Source: Trogon surrucura (lineage: Eukaryota; Chordata; Aves; Trogoniformes; Trogonidae). Taken from it: 64,000 bases of DNA. Positions 26,081 through 39,300 of the stretch are shown piece after piece; positions within the stretch are counted from its first letter, which is position 1; each line of letters begins with the position of its first letter. The translations under genes and the position numbers were made by a program. Where the stretch lies: assembly GCA_020746105.1 (NCBI GenBank), contig CM036619.1, forward strand, positions 73,707,635 through 73,771,634, given 5' to 3'. The notes under the pieces are model-generated. The model saw nothing but the letters and a program-made list of their open reading frames with translations. It was not told the DNA's origin and did not search any database.

Positions 26081-29072
26081 CAGGCAATAGGGGACAGAAT
26101 GGGTAAGGTGGCACCATTAAACAGAGCGACAGTAAAAGTAACTGGTCCCTTCAGCTTACTGATGCGCATCATATTTACTGTAAGTGTACAGATGGAAATG
26201 AGGGCTGGGAAGGGCTTGGAAAAGGCCAATCTGATCAGTCTGGATGGCAGCTTGTCCAAGGAGAGTCAGTTCTGAGACATATTTCATGGTTTAATAGTAA
26301 TGTGCTAGTTTAGCCAGAGCAAGTACTCAGAAGGGATTCAGTATGCTTCCCTGCAGTTGTTGATTCATCCTATTAGGTGTGCTATGCAAATGAGCCAAAG
26401 ATGAGGGACATACATTTCACTTTTTGTGCTTTAAATTATAGCGAGTTTAATAGACAATTCAGAAATTGATAGTTTCAAACTTTTCCAGTGATTGGTGGGA
26501 ATTCAGGTCCTTTGATGTACTAACATGTTTATTTTTAAGTCTCCATGTTTCCCTTCCTCACGATTTCCAATAAGCGATTTAATGAACAATATTTACATTC
26601 CTGCTGAGAAAATAGCCTTATGTTCTAGAATAAAGTTGTTGCACTGAAAAGTCAGGAGTTAAAGCCTGGCTTCTTGTGAAACATAAGAGATTAAAAAGAA
26701 AGAAAAAAAAAAAAAAGCACAAAAACTTACTCTGGTGTTAAGGCAAATGACTAATCCTTTTTAGATTAACACATGTTTATGTATCTTTTATAACTTCAGT
26801 CCTAATTCTGCTTGTGAAAGCAATGAAATGTAAGAAAAATCAAACAGACCGACAAGATGATTCATTGCCTTTTCAGGTGGGGTAAAATTCCCCAAAACTC
26901 TATTATGAAAATGTTAAAGACCCTGGTTGGCTGTATAGTTTAATCTACAGAAAGTGTGACAAGAGAGCTTAGGTGAGCAGGGAAAGGGGTGAATGGGTAG
27001 AAGAATTACTTGGACTCATCTGGTGAAAAGGAGCAGTGGTTTAACAAGAAACAGATGCTGCTGATTGGGGAGAGTGAGAGCTGGGGAATATGACCTTTTG
27101 GAAGAGTTACGGCTGCGTGAGGTTCTTCTGTGGAAAGCAGCAAGGTAGATTGTTCTTTCCCTGGTCTTCATACTCAAAAGGGAGATGAATTGGCAGGTGA
27201 GAGAGAACCCACAGCTGCTGGGGTGTTGTTACAGGTGGAATATCTTTCCTTAGATAACCTGTAGTATTGCTGTAGCTAGCCCGGTGGCTTCTGGTGATGT
27301 GATGTAGAAAATGCTGTTCTACAGATTTAATGCCCTGGGTTGGGCTATTATTAGATTGTGTCTTGTCAAGTTTGCTTGGAAACGATGTTCTCATCACAAA
27401 AAGCCTACTAGGAGTTTATGCAAGTAAGAAATGCAGTCTTAGATGTGTTGATAAGCTCTTTTCCTTTCAACTGCAAGTATCAGGGAAGATTGAATAAAGC
27501 CGGATAACCCTGGAAACAAATGTATTTGAAAGCTGTCCCCCCTATTTGAACGACTATCATCTTTTTTACTGTGTATTGTTGCTACAATATCAACAATAAT
27601 ATTTTTCCTTGTAAGGTATAGCTCTATACCTATGTGGTCATACCTCTGCCTGTTCTTCATGGGCATAGTGTTCCCTACATGGCCACCTTCCCTGCTAGTG
27701 AGAAGTGTGGGAAATAGAGTCAAGATGATCTTTCTCTCTGTCATTTCAGTGGTGCTACTATCTTCCCAAATGGTATTAAATTAGAGTTACATTACCTTTG
27801 GGGTCACTAAGCTGGGAAAGGAACATCTAAAAGGTAGTTTGTTAGGATTGTGAAGCTCATCTCTAGTGTAGTATTTTGTTTGGTATTGTGAAAATTTGGA
27901 ATGATACAATTCATCACAAGTGTATAGTTAGACAACAGAAGTGTTATTCCTCTGATGACAAAGGAAATGTTCAAGCATTCTCTTTAGTCTTTCTTTTCCT
28001 GCCTTCTTTATTTCTGTTAGTTTTTCCCTATTCCTCCTCCCCTTCCCTCCACCCCAAACTGCGCTGTGGAGATAACAGTGTGTTTAAAATAAACACAGCA
28101 TCCTCTGTGAATTTTCATTACTGTGATCAGTTTAAACCATGACAATACCAGGTGCTAGATGAAAAATGACTGGCAAAGTCAATTCCTTTTTTTTTTTTTT
28201 TCATTTCTTTGTTTTTCTGCTGTTTGCTTCTTAAATGAAAGCAGTGAGAACCATACAGAGACTGTCTGACAATTGGTAAATGTGATTTAAAAAGAGTCTA
28301 TAATGCCTCACTTCCCAAGAGGCAGAAAGGATCCATACTGTACAATTAAGATGTGTTATTACTTTGTTGTTCCCTCCTACCTCCTCTCTCTTTCTTCCCT
28401 GTCGCCTGTCTTCTTTTTCATTATGTCTTACTACAGTAGTAGTAGTAAGACCCTGCTTTGGCCTAAGGCAAGAACAATACTTTTCTTCTAAAATTAATTA
28501 TACTACTACTGCAGCATTCAGTTAAATTATCTATTCTTGTTAATTTCAGCAAGAAAACCATTTGTAACAACAGTTCTTCTTGCTTGTGTATTTTTTTCAG
28601 CCTCACTTTGAATTAAAAACCAATGCAGTCATTTTTAAAGCTGATCCTGCAAAAACTGTACACTGAGATATCATGTTTTCATGTTTACAGCTTCCTTCAA
28701 AGGGAAGAGGGGGCATGATTCAGAGCTGTTGATGCAACTTCACTTTTCACTCGTGTGGGTCTTTATGGAGAAACTGACAAGTTCAACAAACCTCTGCATA
28801 TAATTGGGTTTGTAAGATATTGCAGCATGTGAGTAGTCAGTCTAATACTCTTACTCTTGAGAGGCCTCAAACAGAGCATCAATCCTTAAACTACATTAAT
28901 ATCTTGAGAAATAATGTAATGTTAAGAAATCCGAATTTTAACAAATAGTGTGTCCCAGCGAAAACACTCTAAGGAAGGTAGGGCAATAAATAGTATTACT
29001 AAAAAAGGTGCAGCTCCTCATTATTCTCTTTCAGTTACGATAGGTTATGAATAGTCATCATAATACTGAATT
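26081..29072. other. intergenic, no gene seen
   Basis: AT-rich sequence with a pyrimidine-rich stretch at about 27975-28065 and an 11-bp inverted repeat (CAGTAGTAGTA at 28434-28444 and its complement at 28501-28511). A perfect octamer ATGCAAAT is at 26384-26391. No supported gene. Confidence 0.55.
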
Positions 29073-29127
29073 TAGAATCATAGAATAGTTTTGGTTGGAA
29101 GAGACCTTCAAGATCATCTAGTCCATC
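29073..29127 (-). mobile_element. CR1 LINE 3'-terminal fragment
   Basis: AGAATCATAGAATAGTTTT then GGTTGGAAGAGACCTTCAAG then ATCATCTAGTCCA is the reverse complement of the CR1 3' end. Only about 55 bp remain, a severely truncated copy. Confidence 0.9.
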
Positions 29128-32100
29128 TGACATCATCTGAAGAGAGAAGAATTTTATAGGAAGCATTCAACATGAAAACTCTGGATTTCGTCAGCTAGCA
29201 ACAAGCATAACATGACATTTAACTGGGAACATGCGGTCTGAACTACAGGGCAAGAGAACTTACCTATCATAATGCTCTTTCCTCTGGGAGAAAAGAGTAT
29301 AATAGATTGATTTAAAAGAAAAGAATGCCCATGTATATAAATAAGTAGCAATTATTAACATGTTTTCCCTGGTTATTTTGTTAAAACTTTTTGTTTATCT
29401 CATGCAAAATAGGAAGAATGAAGAAAACTGTGTATCTACTGTATGTGTAGTTTGGCGGGTTGATTTTTTTTCTTCTCCAGGATATGCATAAACAAAACAG
29501 AAATACATCGATCTTGTGGAATTCCTTCTTGCATGTTCTGTGCGGAAGAGTAATTGTTTCTTTTTCTGCAGCTTCACCGGAATATTGTGATTTTTGATTT
29601 TTATTTTTATTTTTTTTTCTTCAGAAATGCAAGCAATCTACAGCAGTTAAATTAATTTCAAAAGGAAATGCCCAATGCATGAGTGAATTAATTTGATCTG
29701 AAAGTCAGGACCTCTGCAAGGCACATCCTTAAACAGAACATGTGCTCATCCAAAGTGCACACAAGTAATTAAACTCAACCCTAATTTTCTTAAATGTAAT
29801 TGAATTTCATGGTGCGTGGAGTATTGTGGCATTACCTACCAGGGGTTTCAATAAGCTCTGGCAGCATTAGAGACAGCATGTTTATAGCATCACAGTAGGA
29901 AGTTTAAAAAGTCACAGATTCCCTAAATGCTAAAACATGTAACAAGGTTTTTTTGTTTGTTTCTTTTGAACAGTCAATTCACATCACTGCACAAATCCCC
30001 TTGATGCAGCTATGCTTTTTTCAATATCTTCTATTTGCTAAAGAGAAAAAAGTGACAATTTTTTCTTCTGTGGAGTGGCATTGTGCTTGCCACTGGTCTC
30101 ATCAGCAGGTGAGAATTCTTTATAGATTTAAGTGTCCTTTCACCTGGTGAGTCTCTGCATTTGTAACTGTTCCAAAAACTGACCATTTTGTGGCTTAGAT
30201 TGTGTCACCAAACTCCTCTTTTGGGTGAAAAATACATGCAAAGGACTGTTTCATCCTTTGCTATTACAAGGTAATTTCATTGCTATAAGGCTTAAAAACG
30301 CTGTGACACAAAATATGCACACTTGGTGGTATGTTTATTTGTTCCAATGCATTTAAGATGCTGTGTCCTTCATGATTCTTCTAATTTCCCTTGCCCCCAT
30401 CCCACAGAATGATAGATTGTAGTAGTCATACTCTAGAATTGAAGTCTCATCTGCTTTTCAGATCTGTCTGGAAAAATACTTTTCTGTCCTAGATAGGAGA
30501 AAAGAGGATCACTGGCTTCTACTTCCACTGCATGAAGCAGTTTTGGGGCAACTTTTGCTGCAGGTTTGAGTGGGTGTGATTTGCCCATCACAGCATGTAG
30601 AAGGCCAAAAGTAACAGAGTGAGAAATATGGAAATATAGCTAATGTGCCAACCTTATACCCAATTCATTAATGATTCTCATGCTGTTACTTATGTCCAAG
30701 TGTAACAATACTACAGATCAGATTAAGCACTCAAAGTGGAAAGCATAGGGACCAAAAGGAATATAAATGGCTAAATGTGTTTTATCCGTATTACTAGTAT
30801 CTGAAATTGCAGATGTTTGTTCCACCTGTGACAACTCAGAGCATTACTTTCTTCAGCTATTTCTGAATTCTTCCTAATGGTGGATTATCTGAAACTAGAG
30901 CATGACATTTGTGCAGGAAAAACACTAAGTACTGTCACCTATAAGAGGGCAATGTATACTTCTTTTGAAGGCTGTTGCTATGATGCAACAACCTTTCACA
31001 TGTGGAGGGGTTTGGGTAAATATTTTTGGAGCTTGAGATCGGTTTCCTCATGTTCATAATCAACTAGGAGTGAGGAAAGCATTAACAGAAATGTAAGAGA
31101 ACTGATGAAATATAAGAAATTCCAGGCAGCTGAAGAAAATGCCTTTGAAATGGTATCTGTGAAAGACTGCTTGACCTTGGCTTGTCACAACAGAGCAGTC
31201 CTACCATCACAGTGCCATTTACACAATAAAGATATTCTGTATACTTCATATGGTACCTTCTTTACAGCTTGCATAGTGATGGTTTTCTGTAGACTATGGA
31301 AAGATCTGAAAACAGGCTTTTTTGGGGAGGGGAGGGGGAAATAAGTTCCCCAAATAAACTCTTTCACTTCTAAGCTAAAGCAGAGAACCTTGGTTATCTA
31401 AACAACTAGAATTTAAATCAGATTTCTTAAGCTGTTTCCTATCAGTAGGAAAAGTTCTATTGTTTTACTGTAGTTGCTTCAACCACTGCGTGAGCTTGAT
31501 GTTCTAATTCTGAAAACAAGGAACCTTTACATACCACAAATGCCTGTAGAGAAGAGCAGGGCTGAAGCTACAAGAGGAAAGACAAGGAAGTTCAACATGA
31601 ACTACTTAATACAAAAGTATAGGAATTGCAGGTTATAGTACCTCTGGTAGCTTTTCAGTCACCTTCTTGTTATTTCTGTTACATGCTAATATCAAAAACC
31701 TGCTGTCCTGCACCAGCGTGTCCTGTCCAAGTGAAACAGTAATCAAAGTCTGCTTCCAATTTATCAGCAAGTTCGTAACTACATGAGACTTAGACTACTT
31801 TTTTCCTTTTCTCCTTTTCTTCTGTTTAAGCTACAGAGATTTTTTTTTTTCTTCCTCTATCATTAGTTTATTTGGCTTCTGGTTTGAAGTTGTTTCAAGA
31901 TTTTGTTCATATAGCATTTTTCATCTCTTGCATTGGAACACAAATACCTAAATACTCTATTGGGAAATTCCCTCATGCGGATGTGCTCTGGACAGAAGCT
32001 ACGTTTTTTTTGCTTCTCCTTCAGAATAATCATTAGTTGTTGTTCTGTTTGTGGGTTGTTTTTTTTTAATAGTTTTTGTCTCTAGAATAAACACATTAGC

Positions 32101-33260
32101 CTCATAGAGAAAGGGAATGTATTTCATACAGATTAGTGGAAATTTCGAATTTTAAAATAACAATGGTTACTAATTGTAAAATGGTATATACTTTCTTAAT
32201 GGCTTATATGTTTGGAACTTAATAACTGTGTTTAACAGAAACATTATTTGCATAAGTTTTATATGTTTACAAATGGAATGAGTACATGGTCTTCAAAATA
32301 GAATTTGTGGTTTTGCCCTTTAATTTCTTTGAATAGGCCTTGTAATTAACAAAATATTATGAGTTATACCAGACAGCAATGTCTATACTTATAAATCAGG
32401 ACCACAAATCCTATCAAACCTAATGGGAAATATTACAGATAAAAACCTGTTTAATAACTCAGATACTTACAGGCTCAAGTCTTCCATATTATGTGCCCTG
32501 TTGAGAAGAAGAAACTGTTTTAACCGTGATCACTTCTGTGGATATCAAAATCTTGGACCACGAAGTTGGAAAAAAATTTTATACTAGCTTTTACCCTTTT
32601 TTATGTTTGTTTTTAAAGAAGATTTTAATGTGCACTGTATTAATTGAAGGCCAGACAAATGTCATGTGGGTTTGTTTGGTTTGGTATTTTTTTGCAGGGG
32701 AGGGAAAGAGATGGGGGGGGAGCCACTATTTCAGTTTCTTGATAAATTGAAGAAATCATGTGAGGTTGTTGATTATATACACCTGTTAAAGATGAAAGAA
32801 CTTTTCAGATAACTTGTCTTGCTGTTTGAACACAAGACTGTCAATCAGTACCACCAGAGATATATCAGTACTATGCACTGCAATTCCTTATTTTGACTGT
32901 GCATTTCTGTGCAGCAATAGGAGTCACACAATGAGCAAAGTAACAGTGTTGCTGAAAACTTCAGAATTAAATGATATTTTTGTTTGAAGTGATAGAATTT
33001 TATATAGCATACAAAGAAAATTTAAGGTAGCAAGGCAAGTTTGTCTATCAATACAGAACGGGAAACCTAGAAGTGATGAATCTTTTTTTAAAACAGTCAA
33101 TAATTGTATACATTCCTTAGTGGAAAAGCCCAATGAAATATTTTAGGAATGAAAGGTTCAACTAAAATTAACAATGGAGAGTAATATGCATAATAAATTC
33201 TCTGAAGTTTTTCAAAAAGAAAACCAAACTAACAAACGTGCATACCCTGACCATGAAATC
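29128..33260. other. intergenic, no gene seen
   Basis: AT-rich unique sequence; open frames up to about 79 codons only. T-rich tracts near 29600-29620 and 31840-31850, and a G run (eight G) near 32713. No repeat family or gene recognised. Confidence 0.55.
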
Positions 33261-33345
33261 AGAGATTCCTAGTATTTGGGTTGGAAAAGACACTAGAGAT
33301 CGTCTAGTTCCAACCCCCTGCCTTGGGGAGTTGGAATATAGGATC
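33261..33345 (-). mobile_element. CR1-like LINE 3' fragment (diverged)
   Basis: GTATTTGGGTTGGAAAAGAC, then GATCGTCTAGTTCCAACCCC, then TGCCTTGGGGAG match the reverse-complemented CR1 3' end with many changes. The tail octamers are degraded. The right boundary is uncertain; downstream sequence to about 33420 may belong to an older part of the same copy. Confidence 0.8.
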
Positions 33346-36300
33346 ATTACAACACCCAGGCAAATTAAATATTGTTCAGAGAAACTCAAGTATAACCTGA
33401 TTAAAGCCAGTCCACTCAAAGACACTTACTAATATTCAAAACCTTATTTTAGTCCCACACTTGAAATAGTATGTCCTGTGGGGACCTGGAAAGGAGATTT
33501 AGAATCTTGAAGTACATTTTTTAAAATATTGAGAGCAAAACTATTAAAGTAACTTAATCTTGATTTTTAGGAACCTTTTCCAAAAGTAACTTGGATGCTT
33601 GTGAATCAGTCTTCCTGAAAGCAAATTTAGCTTAGCTTCTGAAATAAGTACGTTAATGGAAGTCACCTGGAGATTGTGGGCTATCCAGTAAGAGATAACC
33701 ATGTTCCTATAGACTTTCCCTGCCATGCATATAAATTATATCACCTGAATGTAACTTGATAGAGGAAGAAACTGTTCCACCCCTGTAAAAGGAAAAGACA
33801 GAAAGAAGTATGTCAGTTTCCAGAAATACCAGGTTTTGAAGACTTGATCTTCCTCAGTGCTTTTATTAAACTCTCATGCTCAAACCATCCCTTACTCTGT
33901 TTGGGAAAAGCAGTGTGGATTTACACCTGTGCATTGCACCTCAATAACTGAGTTTTCTCCAACTTGCAGTTTTGTTCTCTCCAGTTTTAAACCCCCGAAC
34001 AGGCCAAATTAAATCGTCAGGGTAAATATCTGCTAAAACATTTCTCTTGCAACATTTACAGTTATTTTCTGTTTCTGAAGTAAACTCAGTGTTGGCCTTG
34101 GGAATCTGTGGTTAGCCTGCGGCTCTTTGGTGTGCTTTGGCCACAGCAGCTCTGCCCATATGCAAAGAGTTTTTCTTGAAATCTGTTAATCTCTAGATGC
34201 CGCTCATGATCACAGAAGTAAGGTCAGGAAGGAACTATCAGAGGCTTTATGCTCTACAGCATCTTGCAAAAAGGTTTACTGTTGTCGTTGAAAAGACTTT
34301 TTTGTATGTATTTGAAAAATGTGTGATCTATTTAGGTAAGACATTCCTCGCCTTAATAGGAGCTAGTACTAGGCTGCCTATGGTGTGATCGTGCTAGCTG
34401 GCAGAGGGTAGGAAATGACAGTGTGACAGGTGGAGTTTCACAGGAATAGGAGCTTCCTGGTGCAAAACAGGAATAACATCTTGGTACCAAGTTCAGAAGT
34501 AATGTTGTAACGTAATATGTCTTCCTCCATAATAAACTTTCTTCAAAAGGGAAGAAAAGCACTATGCTGCTTGCCTATATCCTGAGCTAATAAATTGTGT
34601 GTTCTTTTCTCTGTGTCTACCTCTTTCAAGCCATAAAAAGTAACTGGCCAAAACCTGAGCCATTAGGCACGAAGAAAGTATCTTTTGTCACAAAGCAGGC
34701 ATGTCCAGCATGTGATAGTTTCTTGTGCAGTATACACTTACATTAGTATAACGGCTTTTTTTTCCTTTCTTGAACTCCACTGTTAGAGCTCATTTTCTCT
34801 GTTGCTGGATGTGCTCTGGCTGGTAACATTGTCGTTTGTTGCTATGGAAATTGATGCCAGAGGTTGCAGGGCTAGTGAGAGTGTGCCGGGTAAATCACTT
34901 AATGGAACATGACATTGTCAGACATCCATTATCTTTCGTTTATAGCAGTTTAATTTTCTCCCTTACTTTTCTGGGCTGCTACCACTCGCTGATTAATAGC
35001 CCTGGTACAATGGGTATTTTTTTATGTATTGTGGCTTTATTGCGAACCTTTACCCTTGTAGTAGCCAGGGGCTTGTTACCCAGGTTTAAAATAAGTGGAC
35101 ATTACAAGGAATGGACTCCCATCCTCTGAGACTCCACGAGCTCTGCATCAGTTTAAATTTGTGGAAAGATGGAAGATCAACTCCAGAAGAGTAGGTAACT
35201 AATGTGTGTTGTCCGTGTCATGTAAATTAAATTAAGCTGTGGTAATGATTACATTATTAGGTAAATTTAATTCAGATTTTCATTTTCCTTTCAATTCCAT
35301 GTATAATACAGTAAAAGAAGGCTAAAGGTTAGTGATAATAGTGTATGATAGAAGGAAAAGAGACACAAGCTTTTAAGTTCAATGGACAAAATTATACGTG
35401 AAGATGCATCCTGTTTACTGTAAAGTAGAAAAAGTCTGAGCTGAAGAATCAATAGACATGAGCAATTTTAATAACATTTGTTCATTTGTTGTTGAAAGAA
35501 GAAACAACCTTATTTGCTAGCAGAAGCTAGAAAGCTGTCCTCAGATGTGTGAGAGATCTGAGAAGAGTTCTTTTTGCTCCTTTCGATGTTCACACTTCCA
35601 TCTTCAAGGCCATGTTCTCCGTAGGCGAAAGTGCTGGAGGGACATTAAAATGAACTCTTCAGATATGCTTCACAGCTAAGGATCTGACTACTATTAATCT
35701 TTTGACTTCAAAACAAGAAGCAACTACACCTGCTGTCAACTAGCGAGTACAAAGGAATGGCATTAGCCATAGCATATGTCTTCCTGGACTTAGGAAAAAA
35801 ATATAGGAAAATACTTGCACAGTTTATTGCTAAGCATTGTATGTTGTTGGTGTCTGCTTCTAGGTACCAAGCAGTAACTAAAATAACTACAGTAGCTGAC
35901 CACTATGTGATTTGGAATACAGATTTATTATTTTTTTTTAATGTAAGTAATTCTCCTGAAAGATGTGGGTTTTGTTAAGCAAACATGCTTCCTACTGGTG
36001 ATTCATAGAACATCCTTGGAAGAATTATCTTCCACAGCAAGAACATATTTTTGTGAGTCAGTTGTATGTGGTCACAGTGAAGATTGTTATTTCTTGTTCA
36101 ACAGAAGCAGAACTATAAATAAAATAAGTAACTGGAGAGTATTTTGAGTATTCAGAACTCCAGACTAAAAAGTTGTCTTTGTCTTTTCAGCATAGATGAA
36201 GAAAAATGTGATTGCTCATTTTTCAAGATAGAACTAGGTTGCAAAATTGGTTTCTGCCTCAAAGCTTGGAAGCATTGGTTTTCCAAACATTTGATGCAAT

Positions 36301-39300
36301 TACTTCTCCAGTGTTTTTGTACCATTGCATTTCCATATGTTTTGTCTTCCCAAGTGAAAATGTGAACCCAAAAACGAGAAACAGATCTAACACACTGAAG
36401 AATAAGGCTTTAGTATAGTTTCTTCTGCCTAGCATCATACATTGGTTAAATGAGCAGTTGGGAATTACTTCCTTCAATAAAAGGTCTTTATTTAAAGCAG
36501 TGCTTTCCAACTAGAAAATTCTGTTGTATAGTTTTTCAGATTTAACTGGCTTTCTGAAGATTTGGCAAATGAGAAGAGAAAACTAGAAGAAAAGTGGAAG
36601 GGGCTTGGGTTTGATTCTTTTTTTGACAGCAGATCTCAGACTTCAGCACTGCATGCATCATCTTTGCCATTTTAAGCAGCGTGATTCTACGGGTTCTTTT
36701 TTACTTAGCTTATTCTAACAAAGCATTTGCAGCCCATCTTGACTGCATGTCTATACATTTTCTTTGAGCTCATTATTGAGAATAATTTGGGGCTTCCCAC
36801 TGAATGTTTGGGGGTTTTGTGTGCTGTTAACTTGTTTTTTGTAAGAAAAAAAAAGTTAGTTCCTTTAGGATAGATTTTTTCCTTGAACAGAATTTAAGGC
36901 TGAAATGCAAGAATCCTGTGCTGGTTTTGTCTTCTTGGTTTTTTGTTTGTTTGTTTTTTTTCCAACATGAGTGAACAGAACACAGTCTACAAGTTCTATG
37001 AGGTAGCACACTTCAGTGCTGTTAAATGAAAGGCAAATATTTCATTACCAGAAAACCTGAGTGTCTTCCACCCTACTTTCCCCCTTTAAAATTATCCACT
37101 TCTGACCAGCTTTATGGATAGCAGGATATTCTTTATTTCTCTGTTTTTGAGTAGTGTCTCTTCAGTAACAAACCAGTGAATCATAGTGTTTACTAGAACG
37201 GGAAAAAAATGGTATTTGGTGGACTTTGAAATTTATCTTCATATGCTCTTTACAAAGAGAACCCTATAAGAACATAAATGCACTTAGTGTTCTCAATACA
37301 GCTTTGGTATATGCATCCAGTTTGTTTTCTCATACTATCTCTATTCTCCTTTTTTTGTTCTGTTCATTTTTGGAACCCTGAGAATGAAGACCAGCCTTCT
37401 GTTTTATCAAAAATAAAACAACTATTTTCACAAATGGTATCAGCAATAGGTGTTCATGCTATAAACACTTCAGAATTGTGGCATTTCCTATTGTCCTTTG
37501 TATCTGTGGGGTGTCTGTAGGATTATTGTTGATTTTTACACTCTTTTCAGAGTTTAGGGTTCGGGTTTTTTGCTTTTATTTTGATGTTTGATATCTGTGT
37601 CAACAGTTCCAAATGAGATACATTTTCTATTTTCAGAAAGTAGTTTAAAGAAACTCCATTAAGTGCTGCATGATATTTTCCAGTTTACAGTAGGCAGTAG
37701 TTGAAATTACTGAATTTGATATAAAAAACATAAAGTGAGTATTGTTAATTCTCTTGGTCTCCACGTATATAAAATCACGCTGAGGTATAAACCCTTGAGA
37801 TATAGTGTTGCTCTTATATAGGGTGCTAAGGTTTTTTTTATTATTTTTTAAATAAGCTATCCAGCTATAAATTAATGCCCAACATTGCAACTTTATACCT
37901 TGTTTCATAACACGAAAGACATGTGTACTCGTTTGAAAAATACATCCATGGATTGTTTTACTGCGGACATACCCTTGTTAGGGCATAAAAAGAATGAGCC
38001 ATTCTTTTCAGGTAGAGGAGCCCCAGAAAAGCCAAAGATAACTGTTCTCACATAGCATAAAAGTGATCGAAGTGCTGAGAAAATTGGCTTAAGAGGAAAC
38101 ACTAAAGTAGCTAAATACGAATGAGGTCTTGGCCGAGGGATGACTAACAGAGAAGATCAGGATCAGAAACATCTGAGAAACGTTAATACTATGTATGGAA
38201 GGAATTATATAGTGCAACCTAAGGCATAACTAAGAGCAATGAGGTAAAATTGAGAGTGCATCATAGACCCCAAAATAATCTCAAGAAAATATATGGAAAT
38301 TTGTTGCATATGATATACAAATAGTGGATTAAAGATAAGAATTCTTCTTTAAAGTAGACTGTAGGGAAATAACCCTATATGCGATAGAAGATCAGAAGCA
38401 GAACACATATTTTATCTTTTGCTTCGAATTATCACTCTGTGCATTTTATAAATGCAATTCTGAAAATTTAGTGTGTGATGTAAGAACTGTTTGCAAATGA
38501 AGAAATTCGAGTGCTCATTGTTTTCAAAGAACAGATTTTAGCTAAGATAATCTTAAAGTGGTATCTGGGAAATCTGTTTTGACTTGATAAAAACTAATTG
38601 TAAAGGAAAACCAAGCAAAATACAGTCTTATAGTGATGGGTTTTTTTGTTTGTTTATATAGCATTTCTAAAACTTGTTAAAAGCTACATAGTCACTGGTA
38701 TGTAACATGTTATTTTATTATTATTCAGAATAGGGGAGGTTTTTATGCTTGCCGTGATTCCTAAATCTAAAACTTTGATAACACCTAATTTTCACAACTT
38801 TTGTAACCCTTTTGCAAAGCTCACTAGTAAGATTAGGTGGAAATTCTCCTGCAAGTTTTTTCCTTCCTGTTTTGGGCAAAGTTCAAATTGGAAGATTTGA
38901 TGGAAATCTTCAGAAGAAGGAAACTTAGAATACTTCGCTAATACCATGTCCATTTAAAATACTTATGTGTGAAAACATGGTCTTTCATAAAAGAGCAGCT
39001 AAAATTCAAAAGAGAAATGAACTGCTTAAATTTCCTGAAACAAGAACATCAAGACTTTTTTTAATATTTTACTATTTGTTTGTTTTTCCAAGCATATATG
39101 GCTTCTCTGATACATTCTGTTGTCCTAATTTGTGGTGTCAGAGTATGAACGATTGTGAACTCTGTCAGCTTTAGGTATGCAGAAATAGCTTCAAACAGTT
39201 GGGATGTGGATTCAGATAGGATGTGGATCATGTGATAATGGCTTCTTTATTTTTTTTTATTTTATTTTATTTTTTTCCCCTTGTTGAACCCAAATATGTG

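Noticed and set aside
25979..26275. Plus-strand frame of 98 codons
   Set aside because: Overlaps the antisense strand of the CR1 fragment; a shadow.
28434..28511. TAG-repeat inverted repeat as an RNA hairpin gene
   Set aside because: The arms are trinucleotide repeats of 11 bp with a 56-bp loop; a chance pairing of simple repeats is more likely than a microRNA.
34836..35129. 97-codon plus-strand frame with hydrophobic segments, possibly a membrane protein
   Set aside because: T-rich DNA readily gives Phe/Leu-rich frames; there is no family match or splice context.
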